A stretch of DNA of 64,000 nt from Melaminivora suipulveris. Lineage in GTDB: Bacteria > Pseudomonadota > Gammaproteobacteria > Burkholderiales > Burkholderiaceae_C. Positions 53,629-62,138 of the stretch are shown one piece after another. Below the pieces are notes generated by a model. That model had not been told where the DNA came from. It worked only from the letters and a program-made list of their open reading frames with translations, and searched no databases. The stretch covers positions 872,501 through 936,500 of the forward strand of contig NZ_CP027667.1 in assembly GCF_003008575.1 (NCBI RefSeq), in the 5' to 3' direction. Numbering within the stretch: position 1 is the stretch's first letter; every line of letters starts with the position of its first letter. The position numbers were made by a program, and so were the translations under genes.

Positions 53629-54423
53629 TCAAAGCATATGGTCGAGAAACGCCCGCGCGCGTTCATGGCCGGGGTCGGCGAAGAACTCGCGCGCCGGGCG
53701 GGCGGCGATCAGCTCGCCCTGGTCCATGAAGGCCACGGTGTTGGCGACTTCGCGCGCAAAGCCCATCTCGTGCGTGACGACCAGCATGGTCATGCGCCCG
53801 TCGGCCAGCTCGCGCATGGTGCGCAGCACCTCGCCGGTCAGCTCCGGGTCGAGCGCCGATGTGGGTTCGTCAAACAGCATCACGTCGGGCTGCATGGCCA
53901 GCGCGCGGGCGATGGCCACGCGCTGCTTTTGCCCACCGGACAGGCGGCCGGGGTAGTTGTCGCGCTTTTGCGTCAGGCCGACCTTGGCCAGCAGCGCGTC
54001 GGCGCGCTCGATGGCGGCATCGCGCGCCAGGCCCTGCACGGCCATGGGCGCTTCGATGAGGTTCTCCAGCACCGTCAGGTGCGGGAACAGGTTGAAGTGC
54101 TGGAACACCATGCCGGTGCGTGCGCACAGGCGGCGCAGGTGCGGCTCGGGCACGTATACGCAGCGACCTTGCGCGTCGGTCGTCGCCAGGGTGTCGCCGC
54201 CGATGGCGATGTGGCCGCTGTCGATAATCTCCAGGTGGTTCAGGCAGCGCAAGAAGGTGCTCTTGCCCGAACCCGACGGACCGACGATGGCCACCACCTC
54301 GCCGCGCGCCACCTGCAGCGACACGCCGCGCAGCACCTCGTGGCTGCCGAAGCGCTTTCTCACATCACGCGCCTCGATCATCAGGCTGGCGCGGGCAGCC
54401 GCCTCACTGGTCGAACTTGGCAT
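53629..54423 (-). CDS. Polar amino-acid ABC transporter ATPase (GlnQ-like)
   Basis: A 264-residue importer ATPase with Walker A GPSGSGKS (48-55), signature LSGGQKQR, Walker B MLFDEPTSALDPE and H-loop VTHEMGFA, the pattern of GlnQ/HisP-type amino-acid importers. I chose the start at 54423 (MPSSTSEA), which has GGAG 8 nt upstream and overlaps the permease by 20 bp; a later ATG at 54381 would give a more typical N-terminus. It is the last gene of a receptor-permease-ATPase set. Confidence 0.92.
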   Translation of the reverse strand: MPSSTSEAAARASLMIEARDVRKRFGSHEVLRGVSLQVARGEVVAIVGPSGSGKSTFLRCLNHLEIIDSGHIAIGGDTLATTDAQGRCVYVPEPHLRRLCARTGMVFQHFNLFPHLTVLENLIEAPMAVQGLARDAAIERADALLAKVGLTQKRDNYPGRLSGGQKQRVAIARALAMQPDVMLFDEPTSALDPELTGEVLRTMRELADGRMTMLVVTHEMGFAREVANTVAFMDQGELIAARPAREFFADPGHERARAFLDHML

Positions 54424-55057
54424 AGCGTCGCTCCAGGCGCTGAAAACCCCAGGTCAGCACCAGCGTCATGAGCAGATAGAACGCGGCGGCGACGATGAAG
54501 GGCGTGGTGGTGAAGTCGCGCTGCACGATGCCGCGCGCGGCGCGCAGCAGGTCGTTGAGCGCCAGCACGTAGATGAGGGACGTGTCCTTGACCAGCGTGA
54601 TGGTCTCGTTGCTCATGGGCGGCAAGATGGTGCGCACCATCTGCGGCAGCACGATGCGGCGCATGGTCTGCGGGTAGCTCATGCCCAGCACCTTGGCGGC
54701 CTCGTACTGGCCCCGGTCCACGGACTGGATGCCGGCGCGAAAGATCTCGGCGAAGTAGGCCGCGTAGTTCAGCGCGAACGCCGCCACCGCTGCGGGAAAG
54801 TCCGGCAGGCGCACCCCCACCACCGGCACGAAGGGCAGCGCGAAGTAGATGAACAGCATCTGCAGCATCAGCGGCGTGCCCCGCATGAGCCAGATGTAGC
54901 CGTTCACCGCACCCGACAGCGCCCGGATGGGCGACAGCCGCGCCAGCGCCAGCGCCAGGCCCAGCGGCAGGGCCAGCGCCAGCGTGATGCCAAACAGCTT
55001 GAGCGTGACCGCCGCGCCCTGCGCCAGGGGCGGGAGGAGGGAGAGAACGTAGTCCAC
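54404..55057 (-). CDS. Polar amino-acid ABC transporter permease
   Basis: A 217-residue permease of the HisMQ/GlnP type with five membrane spans. The cytoplasmic EAA-like loop reads EAAKVLGMSYPQTMRRIVLPQ, which couples to the ATPase. Only one permease gene is present, so the channel should be a homodimer. It is separated from the receptor gene upstream by a 260-bp gap filled with a dispersed repeat. Confidence 0.93.
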   Translation of the reverse strand: MDYVLSLLPPLAQGAAVTLKLFGITLALALPLGLALALARLSPIRALSGAVNGYIWLMRGTPLMLQMLFIYFALPFVPVVGVRLPDFPAAVAAFALNYAAYFAEIFRAGIQSVDRGQYEAAKVLGMSYPQTMRRIVLPQMVRTILPPMSNETITLVKDTSLIYVLALNDLLRAARGIVQRDFTTTPFIVAAAFYLLMTLVLTWGFQRLERRYAKFDQ

Positions 55058-55140
55058 GAAAAATCAGAGCGCTTCAGCGCCCCGGCCAGCCCCATGGCGC
55101 AAGGGCACCGACTGGCACACGCCAAGCCAGCAGCCGCCGC

Positions 55141-55310
55141 GCAAGGACCGCCCCGCGGCGCTGGCGGCGTCCCCCTTCCCGAATTGCGCAGCAATTCGAG
55201 AGAACGGGCTGAGGACCGCGGCTCCAAGCCTGCCTGCGCAGGCCTGGACGTGCCCGAAGGGCTGCCGCCTCTGGCGGCTGCACCGAGGAGCGAAGCGACA
55301 CAGGGGGCTG
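55141..55310. repeat. Second dispersed repeat family, copy C (longest)
   Basis: Opens GCAAGGACCGCCCCGC and CGTCCCCCTTCCC like copy A (2571-2660), then has its own hairpin GAATTGCGCAGCAATTC and closes GGAGCGAAGCGACACAGGGG, like the tail of copy B. It fills the gap between the ABC permease and receptor genes. Confidence 0.6.
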
Positions 55311-55317
55311 CTCCGAA

Positions 55318-56115
55318 TCACTTGATGATGTTCTTGCCAAACCACTGCTCGGCAATTTTTGCAGCCGCGCCGTCGCCCTTCATCTCGTTCAGGGCCTTGT
55401 CCAGCTTGCCCTGCAGCTCGGTATCGTCCTTGCGCACGCCCACGCCGTACTCCTCGGTGCCGAAGTTCTCCTCCAGCACGGCGTACTGGTCCGGCTTCTT
55501 GGCGACGTAGTAGCGGCCCACGACTTCGTCCACCACCACCGCTTCCAGGCGGCCGGTGCTCAAATCCATCAGCGCTGTCACGTTGTCACCAAAGGTCTTG
55601 AGCTCCTTGAAGGATTCAAAGACGGCGGCTTCCTTCTTCACGGCGTCCACCGCGCTGGAGCCCTCCTGCGCGCCGACCACCTTGCCGGCCAGGTCCATCT
55701 TGGTCTTGATGGCCGAGTTGGCGGGCACCACGATGATCTGGTGGTTTTCCATGTAGGGCGCGGTGAAGGCGATGTTTTGCTTGCGCTCCTCGGTGATGGT
55801 CAGGCCGTTCCACAGCGCGTCCACGCGCTTGCCCGACAGCTCGGCCTCCTTGGCGCTCCAGTCGATGGGCTTGAATTCGACTTCCAGGCCTAGACGTTTG
55901 GCGGCTTCGCGGGCCATGTCGATGTCAAAGCCGACCAGCTCGTTCTTGTCATCGCGAAAGCCCATGGGCGGGAAGTTGTCATCCAGGCCGACAACGATTT
56001 TTGTCGCGGCAACCGGCGCGGGGGCCTGTGCAGCGGGGGCGGCGCTCTCCTGCTTGGAACAACCGGCCAACACGGCCGTGAGGGTCAACAGGGCGATGGC
56101 AGCAAACTTCTTCAT
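55318..56115 (-). CDS. Polar amino-acid ABC transporter substrate-binding lipoprotein
   Basis: A 265-residue family 3 solute-binding protein. It has a signal peptide with lipobox LAGC near residue 18, so it is tethered to a membrane, then an Ala/Pro linker and the binding domain with DDNFPPMGFRDDKNELVGFD, DIDMAREAAKRL and the second-lobe VVDEVVGRYY. The start at 56115 (MKKFAAIALL) fits the leader. Ligand is not predictable beyond a polar amino acid or opine. Confidence 0.93.
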   Translation of the reverse strand: MKKFAAIALLTLTAVLAGCSKQESAAPAAQAPAPVAATKIVVGLDDNFPPMGFRDDKNELVGFDIDMAREAAKRLGLEVEFKPIDWSAKEAELSGKRVDALWNGLTITEERKQNIAFTAPYMENHQIIVVPANSAIKTKMDLAGKVVGAQEGSSAVDAVKKEAAVFESFKELKTFGDNVTALMDLSTGRLEAVVVDEVVGRYYVAKKPDQYAVLEENFGTEEYGVGVRKDDTELQGKLDKALNEMKGDGAAAKIAEQWFGKNIIK

Positions 56116-56240
56116 GGATGGGCAGGCAAAGAGTGAGGGGGTTGAAAAAGCGTTCATCCCCGGCGCAAGCGCCAGGGAAAACCCGCAATTGTCCCACCTT
56201 TATCCGCCCTGCCCGCTGCATGCCGCGCGCAGGCTCGGTG

Positions 56241-57248
56241 TCAATCCACCCGCGCGCCCGAAGCCTTGACGATGGGCGCCCAGCCCTTGACCTCGCTGTC
56301 GATGAACTTGCCGAACTCCTGCGGGCTGTTCTTCTCGGCCATGGCGCCCAGCTTGGCGTAGGCCTGCTGGATGCCCGGCTTGTCGAAGGCGTCGTTCATG
56401 ACCTTGTTGAGCTTGGCGACGATCTCCGGCGGCGTGCCCTTGGGCGCCAGCAGGCCGAACCAGGACGTGACGTCGAACGGCGCCACGCCGCTTTCCTCCA
56501 TGGTCGGCACGTCCGGCGCCGAGGGCGAGCGCTTCTTGGTCGTGACGGCCAGCGCGCGCAGCTTGCCCGATTGCACGTGCGGCCAGGCCGAGGGCATGTT
56601 GTCGAACATGAACTGCACCTGCCCGCCGATCAGATCCGTCATGGCCGGCGCGCTGCCTTTGTAGGGAATGTGCTGGGTTTTGAGGCCCGTGCGCACCTTG
56701 AACATCTCGCCGGCCATGTGGATGGAGGTGCCGCTGCCCGACGAGGCGTAGGAGGCCTTGTCCTCGTTGGCGCGCGCCCAGGTAATCAGCTCCTGCACGG
56801 TCTTGGCCGGCACGCTGGGATTGACCACCAGGATGTTGGGCACCTTGGCGCCCAGCGCGACGGGCTCGAAGTCGCGCATCAGGTCGAACTTGATGTTCGG
56901 GTACAGCGTCTGGTTGATGGTGCTGGTGACGGCGACGAACAGCAGCGTGTAGCCATCGGCCGGGGCCTGGCGCACCAGATCGGTGGCGATGTTGCTGCCG
57001 CCGCCGGGCTTGTTGTCCACCACGAAGGACTGGCCCAGCGCTTCGGTCAGCTCCTGCGCCATCAGGCGCGCGACGACGTCGGTGGTGCCGCCGGCGGAAA
57101 AGCCGACGACGATGCGTACCGGCTTGGTCGGGTAGTTCGCCGGCTGTGCCTGCGCCGACGTGCCCAGGGCGCAAGCTGCGGCCAGGCCGCCGGCCGCCTG
57201 CACCAAGGCGCGGCGCGAGATGAAAGGTGCGTGAGAAGACATGGTCAT
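56241..57248 (-). CDS. Bug/TctC-family extracytoplasmic receptor
   Basis: A 335-residue periplasmic binding protein of the tripartite tricarboxylate transporter receptor (Bug) family, which is massively expanded in Comamonadaceae and Bordetella. It has a leader with two arginines (ISRRALVQAAGGLAAACALG), then YPTKPVRIVVGFSAGGTTDV and NKPGGGSNIATD, both hallmarks. It may serve the TctAB pair at 47.3-49.3 kb or another system. The start at 57248 has AAGAGA upstream; 57242 is an alternative. Confidence 0.9.
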   Translation of the reverse strand: MTMSSHAPFISRRALVQAAGGLAAACALGTSAQAQPANYPTKPVRIVVGFSAGGTTDVVARLMAQELTEALGQSFVVDNKPGGGSNIATDLVRQAPADGYTLLFVAVTSTINQTLYPNIKFDLMRDFEPVALGAKVPNILVVNPSVPAKTVQELITWARANEDKASYASSGSGTSIHMAGEMFKVRTGLKTQHIPYKGSAPAMTDLIGGQVQFMFDNMPSAWPHVQSGKLRALAVTTKKRSPSAPDVPTMEESGVAPFDVTSWFGLLAPKGTPPEIVAKLNKVMNDAFDKPGIQQAYAKLGAMAEKNSPQEFGKFIDSEVKGWAPIVKASGARVD

Positions 57249-57378
57249 GATCTCTTGAGAAAGCCTGTGGATCTGCGCGGCCAACTGCCGGGCCGCGCGC
57301 GAGACCGCACACCCTAAGGCGCAGGACACGCTGTGCAAAGGGGGCTTTCCCGCAAGCCGGGCTACGGGCTTTTTTCGC

Positions 57379-57921
57379 TCAGCCCCCGCAATCGACCTGC
57401 AGCGAGGACGGTCCGGGCACTGCCACCGTGTCGCGCTGGTCCTCGATGCGGCGCAGCTCGATGCCGGTGGCGCGCACCTGCTTGCCCGCCACCTCGACCT
57501 TGAACGGGCTGCTGATGTGCTGACCGGCCTTGAGCGCGCGCGTGGAGCTGTCAAAGGGCTTGTCCACCCCCAGGCTCACACCGAGCTCATTGCCGGTGGA
57601 ACTGAAACTCAGCCAGAACGGCTCCCCGTCCGGCGTCTTGCCGGGCCCTTCGATCTCGATGTCGTACTCCGCGCCCTCCTGGGCGACGGCGCAGGTCTGG
57701 GGCGTGAAACGGTACTCGCCGGCGCCGGTGGTCAATACGCCCTCCTTGGCGGGCGCTGCGGTGGCGGGCGCGGGGGTTGGTGCGGCCGAGGTAGCAGGCG
57801 TGGGCGCTGCAGCCGGGGGCGGCGTATCGCGCTCTCCCGAGCAGGCCGCGAGGGCCCAGGACAGGGTCAGGGTGAGTCCGAGAACGACATAGCCGGGGCG
57901 ACCGGCCGAGGACAGAGACAT
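57379..57921 (-). CDS. Uncharacterised lipoprotein
   Basis: A 180-residue protein with a lipobox LAAC (near residue 27) after a hydrophobic leader, a Pro/Ala/Thr-rich linker of about 35 residues, and a compact domain with two cysteines (C in QTCAVAQ and in VDCGG) that may form a disulfide. It contains GEPFWLSFSSTGNELGVSLG. I do not recognise the domain. It lies alone between the Bug receptor and the methyltransferase gene. Confidence 0.7.
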   Translation of the reverse strand: MSLSSAGRPGYVVLGLTLTLSWALAACSGERDTPPPAAAPTPATSAAPTPAPATAAPAKEGVLTTGAGEYRFTPQTCAVAQEGAEYDIEIEGPGKTPDGEPFWLSFSSTGNELGVSLGVDKPFDSSTRALKAGQHISSPFKVEVAGKQVRATGIELRRIEDQRDTVAVPGPSSLQVDCGG

Positions 57922-58071
57922 GGGCTTTTCTCGCTGGTTGGGGCGTGCTGTGAGCACACGGCGCTACAGCGCAGCAGGAAGAAGCGCCGCCGCTCCACAG
58001 GGGTGCGGCAGCCGGCCGATGCTAGCCCACGCGGGCGGGCGCCTTCTCCTGCCCCAGAGCCCGCCTCTTTT

Positions 58072-59004
58072 TCAGCTCACGCCGAAGCGCGCGCCCAGCG
58101 CCTGGCGCAGGCCGAACTCGTCCAGGATCGCGGTCAGACGTTCTGCCGCACTGCGCTTTCTCGCGCCGGTCCAGCGCGCCAGGATCAGCTCGTTTTTCAG
58201 GCTGTGCTCCCAGCCGACCAGCTCGGTCACCGTGACCTGGTAGCCCGACGCCTCCAGGTGCAGGCAGCGCAGCACGTTGGTGATCTGGCTGCCCATCTCG
58301 CGCGTGTGGATGGGGTCGCGCCATAGCTCGGCCAGGGGAGTGCGCGACAGCTGCAAGGCCTTGTTCTGCCGCAGGCTGGCAGCCACCTCGGCCTGGCAGC
58401 ACGGCACCAGCACCATGGCCCGCGCCTGCTTGGCCAGGCCGAAGGCAATCGCGTCGTCGGTGGCGGTATCGCAGGCGTGCAGCGCGGTCACGATGTCGAA
58501 ACGCTCGGGCAACTGCGCCGCGGCGGATGCGTCGGCGACCGACATGTCCAGAAAATGCATGCGCGCGAAGCCCAGGCGCGCCGCCAGCTCGCGCGAGCGC
58601 TGCACGAGTTCTGCGCGCCACTCGATGCCGTAGATTTCGCCGCGGCCCAGCTGCTTGAAGAACAGGTCGTACAGGATGAAGCCCAGGTAGGACTTGCCGG
58701 CGCCATGGTCGGCCAGCAGCGGTGCGTGGCCGTCCTGCGCGGCGTCCGCCAGCAGCGGCTCGATGAACTGGTACAGGTGGTAGACCTGCTTGAGCTTGCG
58801 CCGCGAATCCTGGTTCAGCCGCCCTTCGCGCGTGAGGATGTGCAGCTCCTTGAGCAGCTCGACGGACTGGCCGGGGCGCAACTCGGCGAGCACGGCGGCG
58901 TCCTGCGCCGCGCCGCCGCCCGTCGATGCGGTCGGGCGAGACTGGCGAGCGGCGGATTGGCCCTTGCCGCGCGCCGTCTGCTGGCGGTCGTCCTGCCCTT
59001 TCAT
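58072..59004 (-). CDS. SAM-dependent methyltransferase (Methyltransf_32 type)
   Basis: A 310-residue protein with a class I methyltransferase core. Motif I reads LLADHGAGKSYLGFILYDL, the acidic strand is YGIEWR, and later FDIVTALHACDTATDDAI and MVLVPCCQAEVA match the Methyltransf_32 (METTL25-like) pattern of LHaC and CC motifs. Substrate is unknown, perhaps RNA. I chose the ATG at 59004, which overlaps the DUF1415 stop by 4 bp. The first 30 residues are basic and disordered. Confidence 0.8.
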   Translation of the reverse strand: MKGQDDRQQTARGKGQSAARQSRPTASTGGGAAQDAAVLAELRPGQSVELLKELHILTREGRLNQDSRRKLKQVYHLYQFIEPLLADAAQDGHAPLLADHGAGKSYLGFILYDLFFKQLGRGEIYGIEWRAELVQRSRELAARLGFARMHFLDMSVADASAAAQLPERFDIVTALHACDTATDDAIAFGLAKQARAMVLVPCCQAEVAASLRQNKALQLSRTPLAELWRDPIHTREMGSQITNVLRCLHLEASGYQVTVTELVGWEHSLKNELILARWTGARKRSAAERLTAILDEFGLRQALGARFGVS

Positions 59005-59648
59005 TGCTTGCCGCTCCGGGCGCCGGGATCGGAGGAGGCATCCGCCGGCGGCGCATGCATGGGGCAGCGCGGGCCAACGTCGAGCGCCTTCCACCCCTCG
59101 GCGCCCAGCTGCTCCAGCACTTCGATGTTGCGCTCGAAGATCGCTTCGGCCTCGGGGAAGGCCTCCACGGCGCGGTCGATGCTGTCCTCGCGCAGCAGGT
59201 GCAGCGTGGGATAGGGCGCGCGGTTGGTGCAGTTGCCAACGTCGTCCGGCGCCGTGCCGGCGAACTGGAACTGCGGATGGAACGAGGCGACCTGCAGGAT
59301 GCCGGCCAGGTCCATGCTCTCGACCAATTCGTCGGCCAGTTCCAGGAAGTCGTTGAAATCCAGAAAATCCTGCATGCAGTGCGGCGCCATCAAAAGCGTC
59401 GTGTCGCGCTTGTCGGGCGAGGCTTCGGCCAGTGCCTCCAGCTCAGCGGCCAGGTCCTGCAGGAGGTCGCGCGCGTCGGTGGCGTGGCTGACGGCGTAAT
59501 GGATCTGCCCCTTGGTGTGCACGCCCTTGGCGAACGGACACAGGTTCAGGTCGATCACGGCGCGCTCCAGCCAGCGGACCATGTCCTGCACGACGATGGC
59601 ATCGGTTGCTGGAGTGCCGTTGGGTGCGGAGGTGTCAGGGGTCTGCAT
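59001..59648 (-). CDS. DUF1415 family protein
   Basis: A 215-residue cytoplasmic protein of the DUF1415 family, whose function is unknown. The signature region WLERAVIDLNLCPFAKGVH and FNDFLELADELVE are present, as is FHPQFQFAGTAPDDVGNCTN and the end RCPMHAPP. It is coupled to the methyltransferase gene by a 4-bp overlap, and a shared role in modification or metabolism is possible only by association. Confidence 0.85.
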   Translation of the reverse strand: MQTPDTSAPNGTPATDAIVVQDMVRWLERAVIDLNLCPFAKGVHTKGQIHYAVSHATDARDLLQDLAAELEALAEASPDKRDTTLLMAPHCMQDFLDFNDFLELADELVESMDLAGILQVASFHPQFQFAGTAPDDVGNCTNRAPYPTLHLLREDSIDRAVEAFPEAEAIFERNIEVLEQLGAEGWKALDVGPRCPMHAPPADASSDPGARSGKQ

Positions 59649-59703
59649 GCAAGCTTCTTTCGGCGCCGGGGGACGCGCGATTCTAGAAAACGCGCCTTTT
59701 CCC

Positions 59704-60870
59704 TCAGGCCATCAGGCGCAGCCCGGTCAGGCGCTCGTGCTCGCGCGCGGCGAAGCGGTCGGTCATGCCGGCAATGAAATCGGCCACGGCGCGGGCGCGC
59801 TGCGGCAGCTCGCCCGCCTGGGCCTGCTGGGCCTGCGCGGCGGGCAGCTCACGCGGCTCGCCCATGTAGGCGTCGAACAGCTCGCGCACGATCTGCTGGG
59901 CGGCGTCCATGGTCTGCATGACCTGCGGGTGGCGGTACAGAGAGCGCATCAGGAACTGCTTGAGCTGCGTGGATTGCGCACGCATGGCGCCTGAAAAACC
60001 CACCAGCGGCGCCAGCGTGCGCACGTCCTGCACGCTGCGCGGCTGCGCGTGCGCCAGCGCCAAGCTGGTGCTGTCGATGACGTCGTAGACCTGATCGCTG
60101 AGCATGCGCCGGATGGCCTCGTGCAGCAACCGGCGCTCGTCCCCCGGCTCGGCCAGGTGCGGATGGTCGGCCTGGGCGCTGGCGCGGTAGCGGTCGAACA
60201 GCGGCACTTCGCGCAGTTGCGCCAGCGTCACCAGGCCCGAGCGCACGCCGTCGTCGATGTCGTGCGCGTTGTAGGCGATCTCGTCAGCCAGGTTGCACAG
60301 CTGCGCCTCCAGGCTGGGCTGACCGCCGTGCAGGAAGCGCCAGGCGACGCCGTGCGGCTCGCGCGATTCCAGCAGCTCGGCGTTGCGGCGCGAGCAATGC
60401 TTCAAGATGCCCTCGCGCGTCTCGAACGTCAGGTTCAGTCCGTTCCAGTCGGGATAGCGCTCCTCCAGCCAGTCGACCACGCGCAGGCTTTGCAGGTTGT
60501 GCTCGAAGCCGCCGAAGTCCTGCATGCAGCCGTTCAGCGCGTCCTGTCCGGCATGGCCGAAAGGCGTGTGGCCCAGGTCGTGCGCCAGGCTGATGGCCTC
60601 GACCAGATCCTCGTTGAGCCGCAGCGAACGGGCGATGGACCGCGCCAGCTGCGCCACCTCCAGCGAGTGCGTCAGACGCGTGCGGAACAAATCGCCCTCG
60701 TGGTTCACGAAAACCTGCGTCTTGTAGACCAGGCGCCGGAACGCGCTGGAGTGCACGATGCGGTCTCGGTCGCGCTGGTATTCGTTGCGCGTCGGCGCGG
60801 GGCTCTGGCGGTGGCGCCGCCCGCGCGTGTGCGCAGGGTCGCAGGCGTAGGCGGCCAGCGGAGAATTCAT
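59704..60870 (-). CDS. dgt: Deoxyguanosinetriphosphate triphosphohydrolase-like protein
   Basis: An HD-domain dNTP triphosphohydrolase of 388 residues that would lower dNTP pools. The metal-binding motifs are FRTRLTHSLEVAQ (HD histidine), SLAHDLGHTPFGHAG and LADEIAYNAHDIDDG. I chose the ATG at 60870, since an upstream TTG lies in a dispersed repeat. It follows aroB in the conserved pilQ-aroK-aroB-dgt order of betaproteobacteria. Confidence 0.93.
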   Translation of the reverse strand: MNSPLAAYACDPAHTRGRRHRQSPAPTRNEYQRDRDRIVHSSAFRRLVYKTQVFVNHEGDLFRTRLTHSLEVAQLARSIARSLRLNEDLVEAISLAHDLGHTPFGHAGQDALNGCMQDFGGFEHNLQSLRVVDWLEERYPDWNGLNLTFETREGILKHCSRRNAELLESREPHGVAWRFLHGGQPSLEAQLCNLADEIAYNAHDIDDGVRSGLVTLAQLREVPLFDRYRASAQADHPHLAEPGDERRLLHEAIRRMLSDQVYDVIDSTSLALAHAQPRSVQDVRTLAPLVGFSGAMRAQSTQLKQFLMRSLYRHPQVMQTMDAAQQIVRELFDAYMGEPRELPAAQAQQAQAGELPQRARAVADFIAGMTDRFAAREHERLTGLRLMA

Positions 60871-60873
60871 GGT

Positions 60874-60927
60874 CAAAAACGGCCTGAGTCGGCGTGTATC
60901 AATGATTTTTAGCTATACTATTTATAG
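60874..60927 (+). repeat. Dispersed intergenic repeat, copy 10
   Basis: Reads CAAAAACGGCCTGAGTCGGC, then GTGTATCAATGATTTT and CTATACTATTTATAG. It fills the gap between dgt start and aroB stop. Confidence 0.8.
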
Positions 60928-60932
60928 CAAAA

Positions 60933-62045
60933 TCATTCTGCACAGCAGGCGTCGATGACCTCGCGCACCAGCGCATCCGGCGCCGCCCGCAGCACGGCCT
61001 TGCCCGGCTGCTCGATCAGCACGAAGCGGATCTCGCCGCCCTGCGCTTTTTTGTCCACGCGCATCAGCTCCAGGTAGCGGCCGGCGTTGTCTTGCGCATC
61101 CAGCACCGGGCCGCGCACCGGCAGGCCGGCGCGCGCGATGAGCTGGCGCAGGCGCTGCACGAAATCGCCATCGACCAAGCCCAACCGGCGCGACAGCTCC
61201 GCCGCCATGACCATGCCGGCCGCGACGCCCTCGCCGTGCAGCCACTGGCCGTAGCCCATGCCGGCTTCGATGGCATGGCCGAAGGTGTGGCCGAAGTTGA
61301 GGATGGCGCGCAGCCCGGCCTCGCGCTCGTCCGCGCCCACCACCTGCGCCTTGATCTCGCAGCTGCGCCTGACGGCGTGCGCCAGCGCCTGCGGATCGCG
61401 CGCCAGCAGCGCGTCCATGTGCTCTTCCAGCCAGGCGAACAGCTCCATGTCGGCGATGGGTCCGTACTTGATGACCTCGGCGATGCCGGCGGCCAGCTCG
61501 CGCGCGGGCAGCGTGCTCAAAGTGGACAGGTCGCAGATCACCAGCCGCGGCTGGTGGAACGCGCCGACCATGTTCTTGCCCAGCGGATGGTTGATGCCGG
61601 TCTTGCCGCCGACGCTGGAGTCCACCTGCGCCAGCAGCGTGGTCGGCACCTGCACGAAATCCACGCCGCGCATGTAGCAGGCGGCGGCAAAGCCGGTCAT
61701 GTCGCCGATCACGCCGCCGCCCAGGGCGTACAGCACGACCTTGCGGTCGCAGCCGTGCGTGAGCAGGGCGTCGAAGATCAGGTTGAGGGTTTGCCAGGTC
61801 TTGTGCTGCTCGCCGTCGGGGAGGGTGACGGTGTGGATGTGGGGGTAATGGGAAGCCAGCAGGCTCGCAACGCTCTGTGCATAAAGCGGAGCAACGGTGC
61901 TGTTGCTGACGATGAGGGCCGCCGTGCCGGTGGGCAAGAACCCGCCGATGCTCCCGGGCGCCGAGTCCAATAGATGTGGCCCTATCCAGATCGAATAGGC
62001 GCGTGCGCCAAAATCGACATGCAGCTGTTCCGGTTTAAACGACAT
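60933..62045 (-). CDS. aroB: 3-dehydroquinate synthase
   Basis: AroB closes the ring in the second step of the shikimate pathway. The 370-residue NAD- and zinc-dependent enzyme shows [28 protein letters not shown] and the zinc ligands in [13 protein letters not shown] chose the ATG at 62045 ([10 protein letters not shown]). In relatives aroK lies directly upstream; here an Ig-like lipoprotein gene and a terminator stand there instead. Confidence 0.97.
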   Translation of the reverse strand: MSFKPEQLHVDFGARAYSIWIGPHLLDSAPGSIGGFLPTGTAALIVSNSTVAPLYAQSVASLLASHYPHIHTVTLPDGEQHKTWQTLNLIFDALLTHGCDRKVVLYALGGGVIGDMTGFAAACYMRGVDFVQVPTTLLAQVDSSVGGKTGINHPLGKNMVGAFHQPRLVICDLSTLSTLPARELAAGIAEVIKYGPIADMELFAWLEEHMDALLARDPQALAHAVRRSCEIKAQVVGADEREAGLRAILNFGHTFGHAIEAGMGYGQWLHGEGVAAGMVMAAELSRRLGLVDGDFVQRLRQLIARAGLPVRGPVLDAQDNAGRYLELMRVDKKAQGGEIRFVLIEQPGKAVLRAAPDALVREVIDACCAE

Positions 62046-62062
62046 TCTTCCCAAACCTCCAT

Positions 62063-62094
62063 AAAAAAAGCCCAGAAAATTCCGGGCCTTTTTT
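62063..62094. terminator. Terminator between the Ig-like lipoprotein gene and aroB
   Basis: GCCC and GGGC pair around AGAAAATTCC, with A7 on one side and T6 on the other, giving T-runs on both strands. It follows the lipoprotein stop by 45 bp and implies aroB has its own promoter or depends on read-through. Confidence 0.7.
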
Positions 62095-62138
62095 CCAAGC
62101 CTGAATGGGACGCTGCCAGCGTCCCACTAAAGGCGCTC

